From: Rhodospirillum centenum SW | Lineage (GTDB): Bacteria; Pseudomonadota; Alphaproteobacteria; Azospirillales; Azospirillaceae | Direction of reading: 5' to 3' | Assembly: GCF_000016185.1 (NCBI RefSeq) | Contig: NC_011420.2 | Coordinates: forward strand, 2,314,501 to 2,378,500 | Length of the DNA stretch: 64,000 nucleotides | Translations under genes and position numbers: made by a program | Notes under the pieces: generated by a model | The model's database searches: none | What the model saw: the letters and a program-made list of their open reading frames with translations, nothing else | What the model was told of the DNA's origin: nothing | Part shown: positions 15,944 through 29,244 of the stretch, piece by piece | Position numbering within the stretch: the stretch's first letter is position 1 | Layout: each line of letters opens with the position of its first letter

Positions 15944-18169
15944 TCAGCCGGTCAGGGTGGTGGCCGGCCGCGGCAGTGTCGCCAGGACGCCGTCCAGGGT
16001 GGCGAGCAGCTCCTCGACGAACGGGTCCAGGTGCAGCGAAGCCCCGACCTCCGCCGCCTCCTCCAGGCGGCGGGCCGCCCCCGCCGCATCCGCCAGCCCC
16101 ATGACGTCCAGCGTGCCGGCCAGACGGTGGGCGATCTCCACCACCCGGCGGCGGGCCCGCCGGTCCCAGGCCGCGGCCAGAGCCGCGCGGCCCTCGGTCA
16201 GCGATTCACGGGCCCGGGTCAGCATCGTGTCCACCGCCGCGTCCCCCAGTTCCCGGCGCAGAGCCTCCAGCCGGCCGGCCGGAAGGGCGGGCGGCGACTG
16301 CGGAGCCCCCCGCCGCCCCGCTGCGGCCGGGCTGCCGTCCCCGGCGGACGGCGGGATCACCTCGGCCAGCTTGTGCAGCAGCACGTCGATGCGGATGGGC
16401 TTGGAGACGAAACCCTGCATCCCCGCCTCCCGGCAGCGCGACACGGTTTCCGTCAGCACGCTGGCGGTCAGGGCCACGATCGGCGTCGTTGCCGCCGGTC
16501 CGTCCATGGCACGGATGCGGGCCGCCACCTCCAGCCCGTCCATGCCGGGCATGCCGAGATCCATCAGGATGATGTCCACCCGCTCGCGCGCCAGAAGCTC
16601 CAGGGCCTGGGGGCCGCTCTCGACCTGGACCACGCGGAAGCCGTGGCGCTCCAGGATCTGGCTGGCGACGAAACGGTTCACCGCCTCGTCCTCGACCAGC
16701 AGCACGGTGGGCGGTGCCGTCCAGACCGGCAGCGCCTCCTCCACCGGGCCGCTGCCGCCGGCCGGCACGCCGGGGGCGAAGGGGATCTCCACATGGAAGC
16801 GGCTGCCGCGGCCGGGCTCCGACTCCGCCTCGATGCGGCCGTCCATCAGGGCGGCCAGCCGGCGGCAGATGGTCAGGCCCAGGCCGGCGCCGCCGAAACG
16901 GCGGGAGATCGACCCGTCCGCCTGGGAGAACGCCTCGAAGATCGCGGCCAGCCGCTCGGCCGGAATGCCGATGCCGGTATCGGCCACCGTGAGCCGCACC
17001 AGGGTCCGGCCGTCGGCGTCCGTGCCGGTCGGAGCGGCGGTCACGGTGATGCTGCCGCGCTCGGTGAACTTGATGGCGTTGCCGATCAGGTTCAGCAGGA
17101 TCTGGCGCAGCCGGACCGGATCGCCAAGCACATGCCGCGGCACGCCGGGAGCGATCTCCAGCCCGATGCTGAGCCCCTTCTCCACCGCCGGGGGCGTCAT
17201 CAGTTCCACGACGTCGCGCAGCCGGCGGTGCAGATCGAAGTCCGCGGTTTCCAGCGTCAGCCGCCCCGCCTCGATCCGGGTCATGTCCAGAATGTCGTCC
17301 AGCAGCGCCAGCAGCGACTGCCCGGCGCTGTCCATCACCGAGATGCAGCGGGTCTGGTGCTCGTCCAGCGCGGTCGTGCCCAGGATGTCCAGACTGCCCA
17401 GGATGGCGTTCACCGGGGTGCGGATCTCATGGCTGACCGTGGCGAAGAACTCGCTCTTGGCCCGGGTGGCGAGCTGCGTCTCCTCGATGGAGCGTTCCAG
17501 GGCACGCGCCTGCTCGCTCATCCGCTCCAGCAGGCGCAGGCAGGTCACCAGCACCCCGCTCATGGCGAACAGCGTGAAGGTGACGGGCACGGCGATGGCC
17601 AGCCATTCCTGACCCGTAAGGTCGAACTCGCGCACATAGGCGGGGCGTTCGACCAGCATCGACAGGGCGTAGGCGGCATTCAGCAGGGCGATCATCGTCA
17701 CCGACACCGCCTGCATCACCTCGCCGGCATTGCGCCGGCCCTGCACCCAGAGCCGGGCGGTGGCGGGAACCAGCAGCACCGCGACCGAGACCGCGGACAT
17801 CACCTCCTGCAGGGCCGGGCTGCCCCGGGCCATCGCCACCCAGCCGATGCCGACGGCGGTGGACGCCCCCAGGAGCCAGTAGCGCGACAGCGCCGGCCGG
17901 CCGAAATAGCGGGCCGTGCCCAGCGCGAACAGCCAGTAGCCGATCAGGAAGCAGAGATCGGCGACCATCCCGGTCAGGATGAAGAGGATGCCCTCCTGCG
18001 GCCGGGCGACGACCCCCAGAGCCCAGCCGACGGCCGACAGGATCAGCGTCGCCGACCAGAACAGGGCATAGCGTTCCGGGCGGCAGTACCACCAGATCAG
18101 GGCGAGCAGAACGCCGGCACCGAGCAGTGTCGAGCTGTTGATCGCAATGACGATGTCGACCAGGCCCAT
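15944..18169 (-). CDS. Hybrid sensor histidine kinase with receiver and HPt domains
   Basis: The 741-residue protein has an N-terminal block of about seven hydrophobic helices (residues 1-222), a HisKA domain with phospho-accepting H247 in FFATVSHEIRTP, an HATPase domain with N box LNLIGNAIKF and G boxes DTGIGIP and GGAGLGL, a receiver at about 498-605 with D537 in IILMDLGMPGMDG and K590, and a C-terminal HPt with H681 in EIAHRLAGTLD. It therefore holds the first three steps of a His-Asp-His phosphorelay; the final response regulator is not adjacent. The membrane block lacks a periplasmic loop of any size, so the signal is probably sensed within or at the membrane. It lies between lpdA and odhB but is separated from odhB by a terminator. 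Confidence 0.94.
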   Translation of the reverse strand: MGLVDIVIAINSSTLLGAGVLLALIWWYCRPERYALFWSATLILSAVGWALGVVARPQEGILFILTGMVADLCFLIGYWLFALGTARYFGRPALSRYWLLGASTAVGIGWVAMARGSPALQEVMSAVSVAVLLVPATARLWVQGRRNAGEVMQAVSVTMIALLNAAYALSMLVERPAYVREFDLTGQEWLAIAVPVTFTLFAMSGVLVTCLRLLERMSEQARALERSIEETQLATRAKSEFFATVSHEIRTPVNAILGSLDILGTTALDEHQTRCISVMDSAGQSLLALLDDILDMTRIEAGRLTLETADFDLHRRLRDVVELMTPPAVEKGLSIGLEIAPGVPRHVLGDPVRLRQILLNLIGNAIKFTERGSITVTAAPTGTDADGRTLVRLTVADTGIGIPAERLAAIFEAFSQADGSISRRFGGAGLGLTICRRLAALMDGRIEAESEPGRGSRFHVEIPFAPGVPAGGSGPVEEALPVWTAPPTVLLVEDEAVNRFVASQILERHGFRVVQVESGPQALELLARERVDIILMDLGMPGMDGLEVAARIRAMDGPAATTPIVALTASVLTETVSRCREAGMQGFVSKPIRIDVLLHKLAEVIPPSAGDGSPAAAGRRGAPQSPPALPAGRLEALRRELGDAAVDTMLTRARESLTEGRAALAAAWDRRARRRVVEIAHRLAGTLDVMGLADAAGAARRLEEAAEVGASLHLDPFVEELLATLDGVLATLPRPATTLTG

Positions 18170-18313
18170 CCGGGTCCCCGCTGCACGTACAGGCAGGAAA
18201 AGAGTAATCCGACCGCGCAGCCCCGTCAGCCCCTGTCCCGCGCCTGACAGCCCGGCGGACTGTTTCAGCGCGGCGGACCGGGCGGTCCCGCGGATCGTCG
18301 GAACGGCCCCGAC

Positions 18314-18345
18314 GAAGAAACGCCCCGCCGATGACCGGCGGGGCG
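18314..18345 (-). terminator. Intrinsic terminator downstream of odhB
   Basis: CGCCCCGCCG (18321-18330) and CGGCGGGGCG (18336-18345) form a perfect 10-bp stem with loop ATGAC. Read on the minus strand it is followed by TTTCTTCG. It lies about 38 bases after the odhB stop and isolates sucA-odhB from the histidine kinase gene. Confidence 0.8.
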
Positions 18346-18382
18346 CGGAAACTCTACAGCGCTGACAGAAGAGCGTCGTCCG

Positions 18383-19615
<1,233 letters not shown>

Positions 19616-19665
19616 GGAACTGGCCTTCGATCCGTTTCTAGGTTGGTTGTCGTCCTGCGGCACTG

Positions 19666-22593
<2,928 letters not shown>

Positions 22594-22948
22594 TGGCTGA
22601 CCGCTTGTGAGGGCCGCGACCGGAGCGGCGGCCGGAAGGGTATGTCGGTTTTACGTCAAGCCTCGGGGGGCTTCAATACGCCGCAGCCCCCGGCAAGGGG
22701 CGGAACGGCAACGCTTATGGTCAGGTAGACAAGAAACCGCCTCCCGGAGCCGGTCCGGCATCCTCCCACAGATGGGCACGCCCGGCCCGTCCTCCAACTT
22801 TTCAAACACGACTCTGTCCTGAGGGGACCCTGCCCCGACATGACTCCGGTCCCTTCCGCGGCGCCGTGCTGGACAGCGGGCCCGGCCTGGCTGTCATCTT
22901 GCCGGGGCGGGCCGTCCGTCCGCCAGCCTTTCCGAGGACCCGTCCATC
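22594..22948. other. Divergent spacer between sucA and the cyclophilin gene
   Basis: The 355-base region holds the likely sucA promoter at 22648-22676 and an AT-richer segment at about 22790-22820. No gene-like frame is present. No distinct promoter for the rightward gene was recognised. Confidence 0.55.
22648..22676 (-). promoter_or_regulatory. Putative sigma-70 promoter of sucA-odhB
   Basis: On the minus strand TTGAAG and TAAAAC, each four of six to consensus, are separated by 17 bases. The predicted start near 22641 gives a leader of about 48 bases. An overlapping TTGACG lies within the spacer, so the true -35 may differ. Confidence 0.45.
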
Positions 22949-23911
22949 ATGCCGCGCCTCCCGCTTCCGCCCGCCCCGACGATCCGGCCCGCCGCGCGCC
23001 TGTCCGCTGCCCTTCTCCCCGCTGCCCTGCTGTCCGCCCTGCTGCTGTCCGCCGCCGCAGCCGCCGAGGCGCCGGCCCGGGGCCCCACGGTGTCGGAGGT
23101 GATCGCCGCCGCCGCTCCCGACGACTGGCGCGGCATCGACCCCGACAGCACCCTGGTGATGGAGCTGGCCTCCGGCCCCGTGATCCTGGAACTGGCGCCG
23201 GCGCTGGCGCCGCAGCATGTGGCGAACATCCGCGCCCTGGTGCGGGAGGGCTATTTCGACGGGCTGACGGTGGTGCGCGTGCAGGACAACTACGTCGCCC
23301 AGTGGGGCGACCCGGAGGAGGAGGACGGCAGCGGCTCCCGCCCGATCCGCACCGCCAAGGCCGCGCTGCCGCCGGAATTCGTCGTCCGGGACGGCGCCGC
23401 CCTGCGCTTCGACGCGATCCCGGGACCGGACGCCTATGCGCCGGAAACGGGCTTCGTCGGCGGCTTCCCGGCGGCGCGGAACCCCCGGACGGGCGAGGTC
23501 TGGGGCGCGCACTGCTACGGCACCGTCGGCGTCTCCCGCGGGGACCCGGACAGCGGCAGCGGTGCGGGGCTCTATGCCGTGATCGGCCATGCGCCGCGCC
23601 ACCTGGACCGCAACATCACCGTCGTCGGGCGGGTGCTGGAGGGGATCGAGCGCCTGAGTTCGCTGCCGCGCGGCACCGGCCGGCTGGGCTTCTACGAGAC
23701 CGCAGCCGAGCGTGCGCCGATCCTGCGCGTCCGCCTGGTCGCGGACATGCCGGCAGCCGAGCAGCCGGCGCTCCAGGTGCTGAAGACCGGCACGCCGACC
23801 TGGGACGCCTATGTCGATGCCCGGCGCAACCGGCGCGACCCCTGGTTCGTGGAGCCGGCGGGCGCGGCCGATGTCTGCAACACCCTGCCGCCGGTGCGCC
23901 GCGCGCCCTGA
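22949..23911 (+). CDS. Periplasmic cyclophilin-type peptidyl-prolyl isomerase
   Basis: The 320-residue protein has a signal peptide of about 39 residues (arginine, then an Ala/Leu core [20 protein letters not shown], cleavage near AEA). The mature part is a divergent cyclophilin: VIELAP-like [30 protein letters not shown] near residues 75-105 is the conserved first strand-helix, and [17 protein letters not shown] near the C-terminal third is the usual late motif. A large insertion separates these halves, as in a group of proteobacterial secreted isomerases. The catalytic arginine of classical cyclophilins is not obvious, so activity is uncertain. It precedes cdd by 93 bases. Confidence 0.85.
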   Translation: MPRLPLPPAPTIRPAARLSAALLPAALLSALLLSAAAAAEAPARGPTVSEVIAAAAPDDWRGIDPDSTLVMELASGPVILELAPALAPQHVANIRALVREGYFDGLTVVRVQDNYVAQWGDPEEEDGSGSRPIRTAKAALPPEFVVRDGAALRFDAIPGPDAYAPETGFVGGFPAARNPRTGEVWGAHCYGTVGVSRGDPDSGSGAGLYAVIGHAPRHLDRNITVVGRVLEGIERLSSLPRGTGRLGFYETAAERAPILRVRLVADMPAAEQPALQVLKTGTPTWDAYVDARRNRRDPWFVEPAGAADVCNTLPPVRRAP

Positions 23912-24004
23912 CCGAGCCCGGGAGAACGGAACGGGCTGGCGGGCGGCGGCAGCGCGACCTATGCTCGCCCTCCGTTTCCCGTTCCCGATGATGTCCGACA
24001 CGCC

Positions 24005-24415
24005 ATGCCGACCCCTGCCGATCTGTTCGAGGCTGCGGCCGCTGCCCGCGCCCGTTCCTACAGCCCCTATTCCCGCTTCAAGGTGGGCGCCGCCATCCGG
24101 GCCGAGGACGGCACCGTCCATGCCGGCTGCAACGTCGAGAACGCGGCCTATCCGCAGGGCCAGTGCGCCGAGGCGACCGCCATCGGCGCCATGGTGATGG
24201 CCGGGGCGAAACGGATCGTGGAGATCGCCGTGGTCGGCGGCGACGCCGGGTCGGGCCTGCTCTGCACGCCCTGCGGCGGCTGCCGCCAGCGCATCCGGGA
24301 GTTCGCCGGCCCCGACACGCCGATCCATGTCTTCGATGCGGGCGGGGCGGGCCGCAGCTTCACCCTGGGGGAGCTGCTGCCGCACTCCTTCGGGCCGGAC
24401 AATCTGGGCTTCTGA
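24005..24415 (+). CDS. cdd: Cytidine deaminase
   Basis: The 136-residue protein is a homotetrameric-type cytidine deaminase that converts (deoxy)cytidine to (deoxy)uridine. Zinc ligands C54, C87 and C90 and the catalytic E56 are visible in QCAEATAIG and LLCTPCGGC; SPYSRFKVGAA and GCNVENAAYP form the substrate pocket. It lies 14 bases before deoC, forming a nucleoside salvage pair; deoA is 10 kb away on the other strand. Confidence 0.96.
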   Translation: MPTPADLFEAAAAARARSYSPYSRFKVGAAIRAEDGTVHAGCNVENAAYPQGQCAEATAIGAMVMAGAKRIVEIAVVGGDAGSGLLCTPCGGCRQRIREFAGPDTPIHVFDAGGAGRSFTLGELLPHSFGPDNLGF

Positions 24416-24429
24416 CCGGGGACCACGCC

Positions 24430-25236
24430 ATGACCGACAGCACCCGCCTCCCCCCCGCCGCCGGCCCCTCCCCGGACGACGATGCGGCGGTCGCCGCCCG
24501 CGCCCTGCCGCTGCTGGACCTGACCAGCCTGAACGACGGCGACGATGCCGATACCGTCGTCCGCCTCTGCGACCGGGCGCAGAGTGCCGCCGGTCCGGTG
24601 GCCGCCGTCTGCATCTGGCCGCTCTGGGTCGCCATTGCGAAATCCAACCTGCGCGGCACCGGCATCCGGGTCGCCACCGTGGTGAACTTCCCCGGCGGCA
24701 GCTTCCCCCGCGAGCGGGTGCTGTACGAGATCGGCGAGGCGCTCGCCGACGGGGCGGACGAAATCGACGTGGTGATGAACTACGCCGACGTGATCAATGG
24801 CAGCGGCGCCCGCGCCGCGGCGGATCTGGCCGCCTGCCGCGAGGCCTGCGGCGACGCGACGATGAAGGTGATCCTGGAGACGGGATCGCTCGCCAAGCCG
24901 GTCCTGATCGCCAAGGCCGCGGGCATCGCCGTGGAGGCGGGGGCCGACTTCCTGAAGACCTCGACCGGCAAGGTGCCGGTCGGCGCCACCCCCGGCGCCG
25001 CCCGCATCCTGCTGGAAGCCTGCCGCGATGCCGGCCGCCCGGTCGGCTTCAAGGCGTCCGGCGGGGTGCGCGACATCGCCGGGGCGCGGGAGTATCTGGC
25101 GCTGGCGGACGCCATCTGCGGGCCGGACTGGGCCGGTCCCGCGACCTTCCGCTTCGGCGCGTCGGGCCTGCTGGACGCGCTGCTGGCCACGCTGGGCAAG
25201 GGTCCGGCCGGGCCGCGGTCCGGTTCCGGATACTGA
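24430..25236 (+). CDS. deoC: Deoxyribose-phosphate aldolase
   Basis: DeoC splits 2-deoxyribose 5-phosphate into acetaldehyde and glyceraldehyde 3-phosphate. The 268-residue protein has the Schiff-base K176 in ADFLKTSTGKVPVGAT and the second catalytic lysine K208 in PVGFKASGGVRD, with CIWPLWVAIAK and VVNFPGG near the phosphate site. The ATG at 24430 is selected because residues match from about 20 onward; the frame is open well upstream inside cdd without conservation. It ends six bases from the stop of convergent treY, so there is no room for a separate terminator. Confidence 0.96.
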   Translation: MTDSTRLPPAAGPSPDDDAAVAARALPLLDLTSLNDGDDADTVVRLCDRAQSAAGPVAAVCIWPLWVAIAKSNLRGTGIRVATVVNFPGGSFPRERVLYEIGEALADGADEIDVVMNYADVINGSGARAAADLAACREACGDATMKVILETGSLAKPVLIAKAAGIAVEAGADFLKTSTGKVPVGATPGAARILLEACRDAGRPVGFKASGGVRDIAGAREYLALADAICGPDWAGPATFRFGASGLLDALLATLGKGPAGPRSGSGY

Positions 25237-25242
25237 CCCCGC

Positions 25243-28137
25243 TCAGCCGCCGACCAGCAGCGCCACCGGCAGGGGTGCCAGCAGCCGGCCCACGGGCAGG
25301 CGGCCGTCGCCCGGCAGCGGCAGGGTCGCCCCGGTCAGCAGGTCGCGCAGCGCCGTGATCCCGCCCGGGTCGGGCAGGACCAGCGCGGTGTCCGCCCACG
25401 CCTCCGCCGGAACGGCCGGCCGCTCCGCCCCCGGACCCAGCAGCGGCAGCACCAGCCGCGGCGCCACCGTGAGGGCGAGGCGCCCCTCCCGCCGGCGCAG
25501 GAAGGCCATGACCCGGTCGGCCTGCGGGCCGACGGTCTCCACCGGCAGATAGTCGCCCAGGGCGAACAGGGCCGGGTCGTCGCAGCGCAGGCGCAGGCCC
25601 GTGGCCCAGACATGCTGCTTGATGCGGCCGTCGCGCCAGTGCGCCAGGAGTTCCTCCGCGGGAACCTCGGCGCGCAGGGAGGCGGCCAGCGCCGCCCAGT
25701 CCGGATCGCGCCGGTTGTCCGGATCGACCAGGGAGAAGTCCCAGTATTCCGTGCCCTGGTAGAGGTCCGGCACGCCCGGGCTGGTCAGGGTCAGCAGCAC
25801 CTGCGACAGCCCGTTGACGGCGCCGGCCGGGGCGATCAGGGCGACGAACCCGGCCATGTCCTCCAGGAACGCCGCCGAGCGTTCCGGGTCCAGGATCGCG
25901 CGGACGAAGCGTTCCAGCGCCTCCTCGTACCCGGTGTCGGGCATGGCCCAGTTGGAGCGGTACTTGGACTCGCGCACCGCCTTCAGCATGTAGCCGTGCA
26001 CGCGGTCGGCCAGCGCGGCCAGCCCGTCCGCGTCGGCCGGGTCCAGGTGCAGCGGCCAGGCCCCGGCCAGAGTCTGGTACAGCAGGTACTCGTCATTGCG
26101 GCCGGGCGCGGGACGCCCCTCGATCTCCCGCTTCTTCAGGCGGTTCATGCGGGACCAGCGGACCACCCGCCGGCCCCATTCCTCCGGCAGTTCGGACAGC
26201 ACGTCGATCCGCACCCGCGTGTCCGCGCCGCGCTTGTGGTCGTGGGTCGCCAGGGTGACGAGCTGGTGCGGCCAGCGCCGCAGCCGCTCCTGGTTGGCGC
26301 GGTGGAAGGCGGCCGGGCTGACGCCGAAACGGTCGGGATCGCCCCCCACCTCGTTCAGGGAGACCAGCCGGGCGTAGCGGTAGAACAAGGTGTCCTCCAC
26401 CGACTTCGCCATCACCGGGCCGGTGAGCTGCTGCGCCTTCATGGCGAAGCGGGCCACGTCCTCCGCCCGGTAGCCGGGGCGGCCGTCGCGGACAAGGTCG
26501 GTGGTCAGCGCCGCGGCCACGAAGTCGTAGACGGACAGGTCCACGGCCGCGGCGGCCGCCTTGCGGGCGCGGCCGACCGCCCAGTCGATGTAGCGCCGGT
26601 CCTCGTCCGCCACCTGCTCCCCGGTGACATAGGTGCGGTAGACCTGGAACTGGGCCACGATGTCGGTCAGGGCGCGGCGGATGCCGGTCAGGGTATGGTC
26701 GCGGCTGGCCCAGCTCTGCTGGGCGATGCCGTGCAGCTCCCGCGCCAGCACGTTCAGTTCGGCCGAGAGATTGCGCGCCAGGATCAGCCGCTTCGCCTCC
26801 AGCAGCATCTCCTCATAGGGTGCTTCACGCCCGAGGAACTGCTCGTAGGTCTCCGTCAGGGCCGCCTCGGCCGCGGGATCGACGTAGAGCCCGGCGGCCA
26901 TCACCATGAACTCGTAGCCGGTGGTGCCGGCCACCGGCCATTCCTCCCGCAGGTGCTCGTGGCGGGCCAGGATCTTCTCCACCACCACGTAGAGCGGTTC
27001 GGACAGGCGCGCCGCCCCGGAACCGGCCGGGGCCGCGGCGCCGGGCCGGTCGGTCAGGTAGGCGGCGCGGGTCTGGAGCTGCTCGCAGTAGGCGCGGGGA
27101 TCGTAGAGCCCGTCGATATGGTCGATGCGCAGGCCCTGGAGCTTGCCCTCCCCGATCAGCCGGAAGACGAGCTGGTGGCTCAGCTCGAACAGGTCGGGCC
27201 GCTCCATGCGCAGCCCGGCCAGTTCGTTGACGTCGAAGAAGCGGCGGTAGTTGATCTCGTCCGCCGCCACCCGCCAGAAGGCGACGCGGTAGGACTGCCG
27301 CTCCAGCAGCCCGTGCAGATCCTGGAAGCTGGCCGGATCGTCCGGGCGGCCGTTGATCTGCGCGATCATGCCCTCGATGGCGGCGCGGACGGGGGCGCTC
27401 TCCTCCACCAGCCGGGCGAGGCGGGACTTCAGCTCGTCCGCCTCCCGCCGCAGCAGGGCCTGACGCTGCACGGTGGAGCCGCCCGGGTCGAGCGCGGCGA
27501 AGGCGGTCGCCAGCCCGCCCAGGCGCTGGCGGTCGTCGCCGGCCTCCACCGTTTCCGCCGCAAGGCGCAGCAGGCGCGGATACTCCTTGAGGCAGAGCGG
27601 GAAGCGGTGCGCGAAATAGCGCACGCTGAAGGCCCCCTCGGCCAGCGAGAGCACCAGCTCGCCGCGCTCCAGCACGGCACCGTACTGGTCGCCCAGCACG
27701 GGCAGCAGCAGCCGTCCGTCGGCCCCGGCCTCCCAGTTGATGTCGAAGAAGGGGGCGTAGGGGCTGGCCCGACCCCACTCCAGCACGTCCAGCCACCAGG
27801 GATTGTCGTCGCCGCCCACCCCCATGTGGTTGGGCACGAAGTCCAGGATCAGCCCCAGGCCGTGCGCGTGCAGGGCCGCGACCAGGGCGTCGAAGGCGGC
27901 CTCGTCCCCGATTTCCGGGTTCAGGGCGGCGTGGTCGATGATGTCGTAGCCGTGCGCCGAGCCGGAGCGGGCGCGCAGGAAGGGGGAGGCGTAGACATGG
28001 CTGATCCCCAGCGCCGCGAAATAGGGAACCAGGGCGCGCACGGCGTCGAAGCCGAAGCCGGCGCGCAGTTGCAGCCGCACCGTGGCGCGCGGCACGGCGG
28101 GAATGGGCGGCGGGGTCTGCGCGTCGGCCGTGGTCAT
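25243..28137 (-). CDS. treY: Maltooligosyl trehalose synthase
   Basis: TreY isomerises the reducing end of maltooligosaccharides to a trehalose linkage. The 964-residue GH13 enzyme shows TYRLQL-like ATVRLQLRAGFGFDAVR at the start, YASPFLRARSGSAHGYDI, ILDFVPNHMG, the nucleophile aspartate in LRIDHIDGLYDPRAY and the acid/base glutamate in VVVEKILARHE, plus the long helical inserts unique to TreY. GGAGG is five bases before the ATG. It is the last gene of glgX - receiver-like gene - treY. The partner hydrolase TreZ, which releases trehalose, is not in the window. Confidence 0.96.
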   Translation of the reverse strand: MTTADAQTPPPIPAVPRATVRLQLRAGFGFDAVRALVPYFAALGISHVYASPFLRARSGSAHGYDIIDHAALNPEIGDEAAFDALVAALHAHGLGLILDFVPNHMGVGGDDNPWWLDVLEWGRASPYAPFFDINWEAGADGRLLLPVLGDQYGAVLERGELVLSLAEGAFSVRYFAHRFPLCLKEYPRLLRLAAETVEAGDDRQRLGGLATAFAALDPGGSTVQRQALLRREADELKSRLARLVEESAPVRAAIEGMIAQINGRPDDPASFQDLHGLLERQSYRVAFWRVAADEINYRRFFDVNELAGLRMERPDLFELSHQLVFRLIGEGKLQGLRIDHIDGLYDPRAYCEQLQTRAAYLTDRPGAAAPAGSGAARLSEPLYVVVEKILARHEHLREEWPVAGTTGYEFMVMAAGLYVDPAAEAALTETYEQFLGREAPYEEMLLEAKRLILARNLSAELNVLARELHGIAQQSWASRDHTLTGIRRALTDIVAQFQVYRTYVTGEQVADEDRRYIDWAVGRARKAAAAAVDLSVYDFVAAALTTDLVRDGRPGYRAEDVARFAMKAQQLTGPVMAKSVEDTLFYRYARLVSLNEVGGDPDRFGVSPAAFHRANQERLRRWPHQLVTLATHDHKRGADTRVRIDVLSELPEEWGRRVVRWSRMNRLKKREIEGRPAPGRNDEYLLYQTLAGAWPLHLDPADADGLAALADRVHGYMLKAVRESKYRSNWAMPDTGYEEALERFVRAILDPERSAAFLEDMAGFVALIAPAGAVNGLSQVLLTLTSPGVPDLYQGTEYWDFSLVDPDNRRDPDWAALAASLRAEVPAEELLAHWRDGRIKQHVWATGLRLRCDDPALFALGDYLPVETVGPQADRVMAFLRRREGRLALTVAPRLVLPLLGPGAERPAVPAEAWADTALVLPDPGGITALRDLLTGATLPLPGDGRLPVGRLLAPLPVALLVGG

Positions 28138-28245
28138 GTTGCCTCCGGGGGCGTCGGGTCGGTTCAGGAAACGCCGGAGCCGCCGGAAAGGTCGCCCGCC
28201 GCGGACGGGGATTCGGGAGCGGTGCGGGACCGCCCCGGACAGGTC

Positions 28246-29244
28246 TCAGGACGCGGCAGGATCGCCGGGCGGCGGTCCCTGCGACTCGGCCTTGGCCTGT
28301 GCCATCTGTTCGAGCCGGCTGCGGTAGCCGGTAACAGCGGCCTGGACCTCCTGTTCCAGCGCCGCCATGTCGCTGCGCCGGGCGGTCAGGGCCGCCACGC
28401 CCATGGCGGCGCGGCGCAGCGCCGTGGGGTTGTCGTAAGCCCGGCCGGGATTCGCCTTGAGCCGGTCCAGATGCGCGTGCAGGGCGCGCACGAAGGTCTC
28501 CACATGCGGGCGCATGTCCGGGTCGTGGACCCGGCGCAGCAGGTCGTCCGCCACCGGCCCGACCCGGGCCAGATGCTCCACCGCCATCCTGTCGGGCGGC
28601 TCCTGCGCCAGTCCGGGCAGGGCGAAGTCCACCAGGAAGGCGATGTGGAAACCGTGACGCAGCACCTTCTGCGCGTCGATCGCCTCCAGCGCCGTCGCCA
28701 TCTGGGCGGCGAGGTCGGTCCGCTCATGGCCGGCCAGCGCCTTCAGCCGCAGGGTGTTCGGCACCTCGATCAGGGGGTTGGCCGGCCCGTCGCGGGGGGT
28801 CTTGCGGCGGTCGGGACCGATATAGTCGCTGGTGACGACGAAGCTCTTGCGGGCATGGACCAGTCCGTACACCCGGTCCAGCACCTGCTTGGTGGAGAAG
28901 GGCTTCACCATCAGGTCGTCGGCGCCCGAGGCGGTGAAGCGCAGCAGCACCTGCTGCGTCGCCTGCCAGGTGGTGGCGACGACGCAGACGAAGGGGTTGG
29001 TGGCGAACTGGCCGTGCCGCAGGTGGCTGACGAAGCGCAGCGTCTCCCCCTCCGGATGGTCGGCCTCGATGAAGATCAGATCCGGCGTCGTCGAAGCCAT
29101 GGCCGCCACCAGTTCGGCGACGGTGGAGAATTCCTGGATCTTGTCGATCCCCGCCCGGGCCAGGATGCTGCGCAGGATGCGCCGCGTGTTCATCTCGCGG
29201 TCGACCAGGAAGCAGTTGACCGGGTGGAGATCGATCTCAGCCAT
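28246..29244 (-). CDS. Degenerate receiver-domain protein with helical C-terminus
   Basis: The 332-residue protein begins with a receiver-like fold (about 8-125): CFLVDREMNTRRILRSIL, PDLIFIEADHPEGETL and DDLMVKPFS with the conserved K114. The phospho-accepting aspartate position is occupied by E60 (strand IFIE where IFLD is normal), and the acidic pair at the first strand is reduced to D15, so it should not be phosphorylated in the usual way; glutamate may mimic the active state. Residues ~150-330 are mostly helical and unknown. The ATG lies inside the last eight bases of glgX, so its translation depends on glgX. Its link with glgX and treY suggests a regulatory or scaffold role in storage-sugar metabolism. 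Confidence 0.8.
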   Translation of the reverse strand: MAEIDLHPVNCFLVDREMNTRRILRSILARAGIDKIQEFSTVAELVAAMASTTPDLIFIEADHPEGETLRFVSHLRHGQFATNPFVCVVATTWQATQQVLLRFTASGADDLMVKPFSTKQVLDRVYGLVHARKSFVVTSDYIGPDRRKTPRDGPANPLIEVPNTLRLKALAGHERTDLAAQMATALEAIDAQKVLRHGFHIAFLVDFALPGLAQEPPDRMAVEHLARVGPVADDLLRRVHDPDMRPHVETFVRALHAHLDRLKANPGRAYDNPTALRRAAMGVAALTARRSDMAALEQEVQAAVTGYRSRLEQMAQAKAESQGPPPGDPAAS

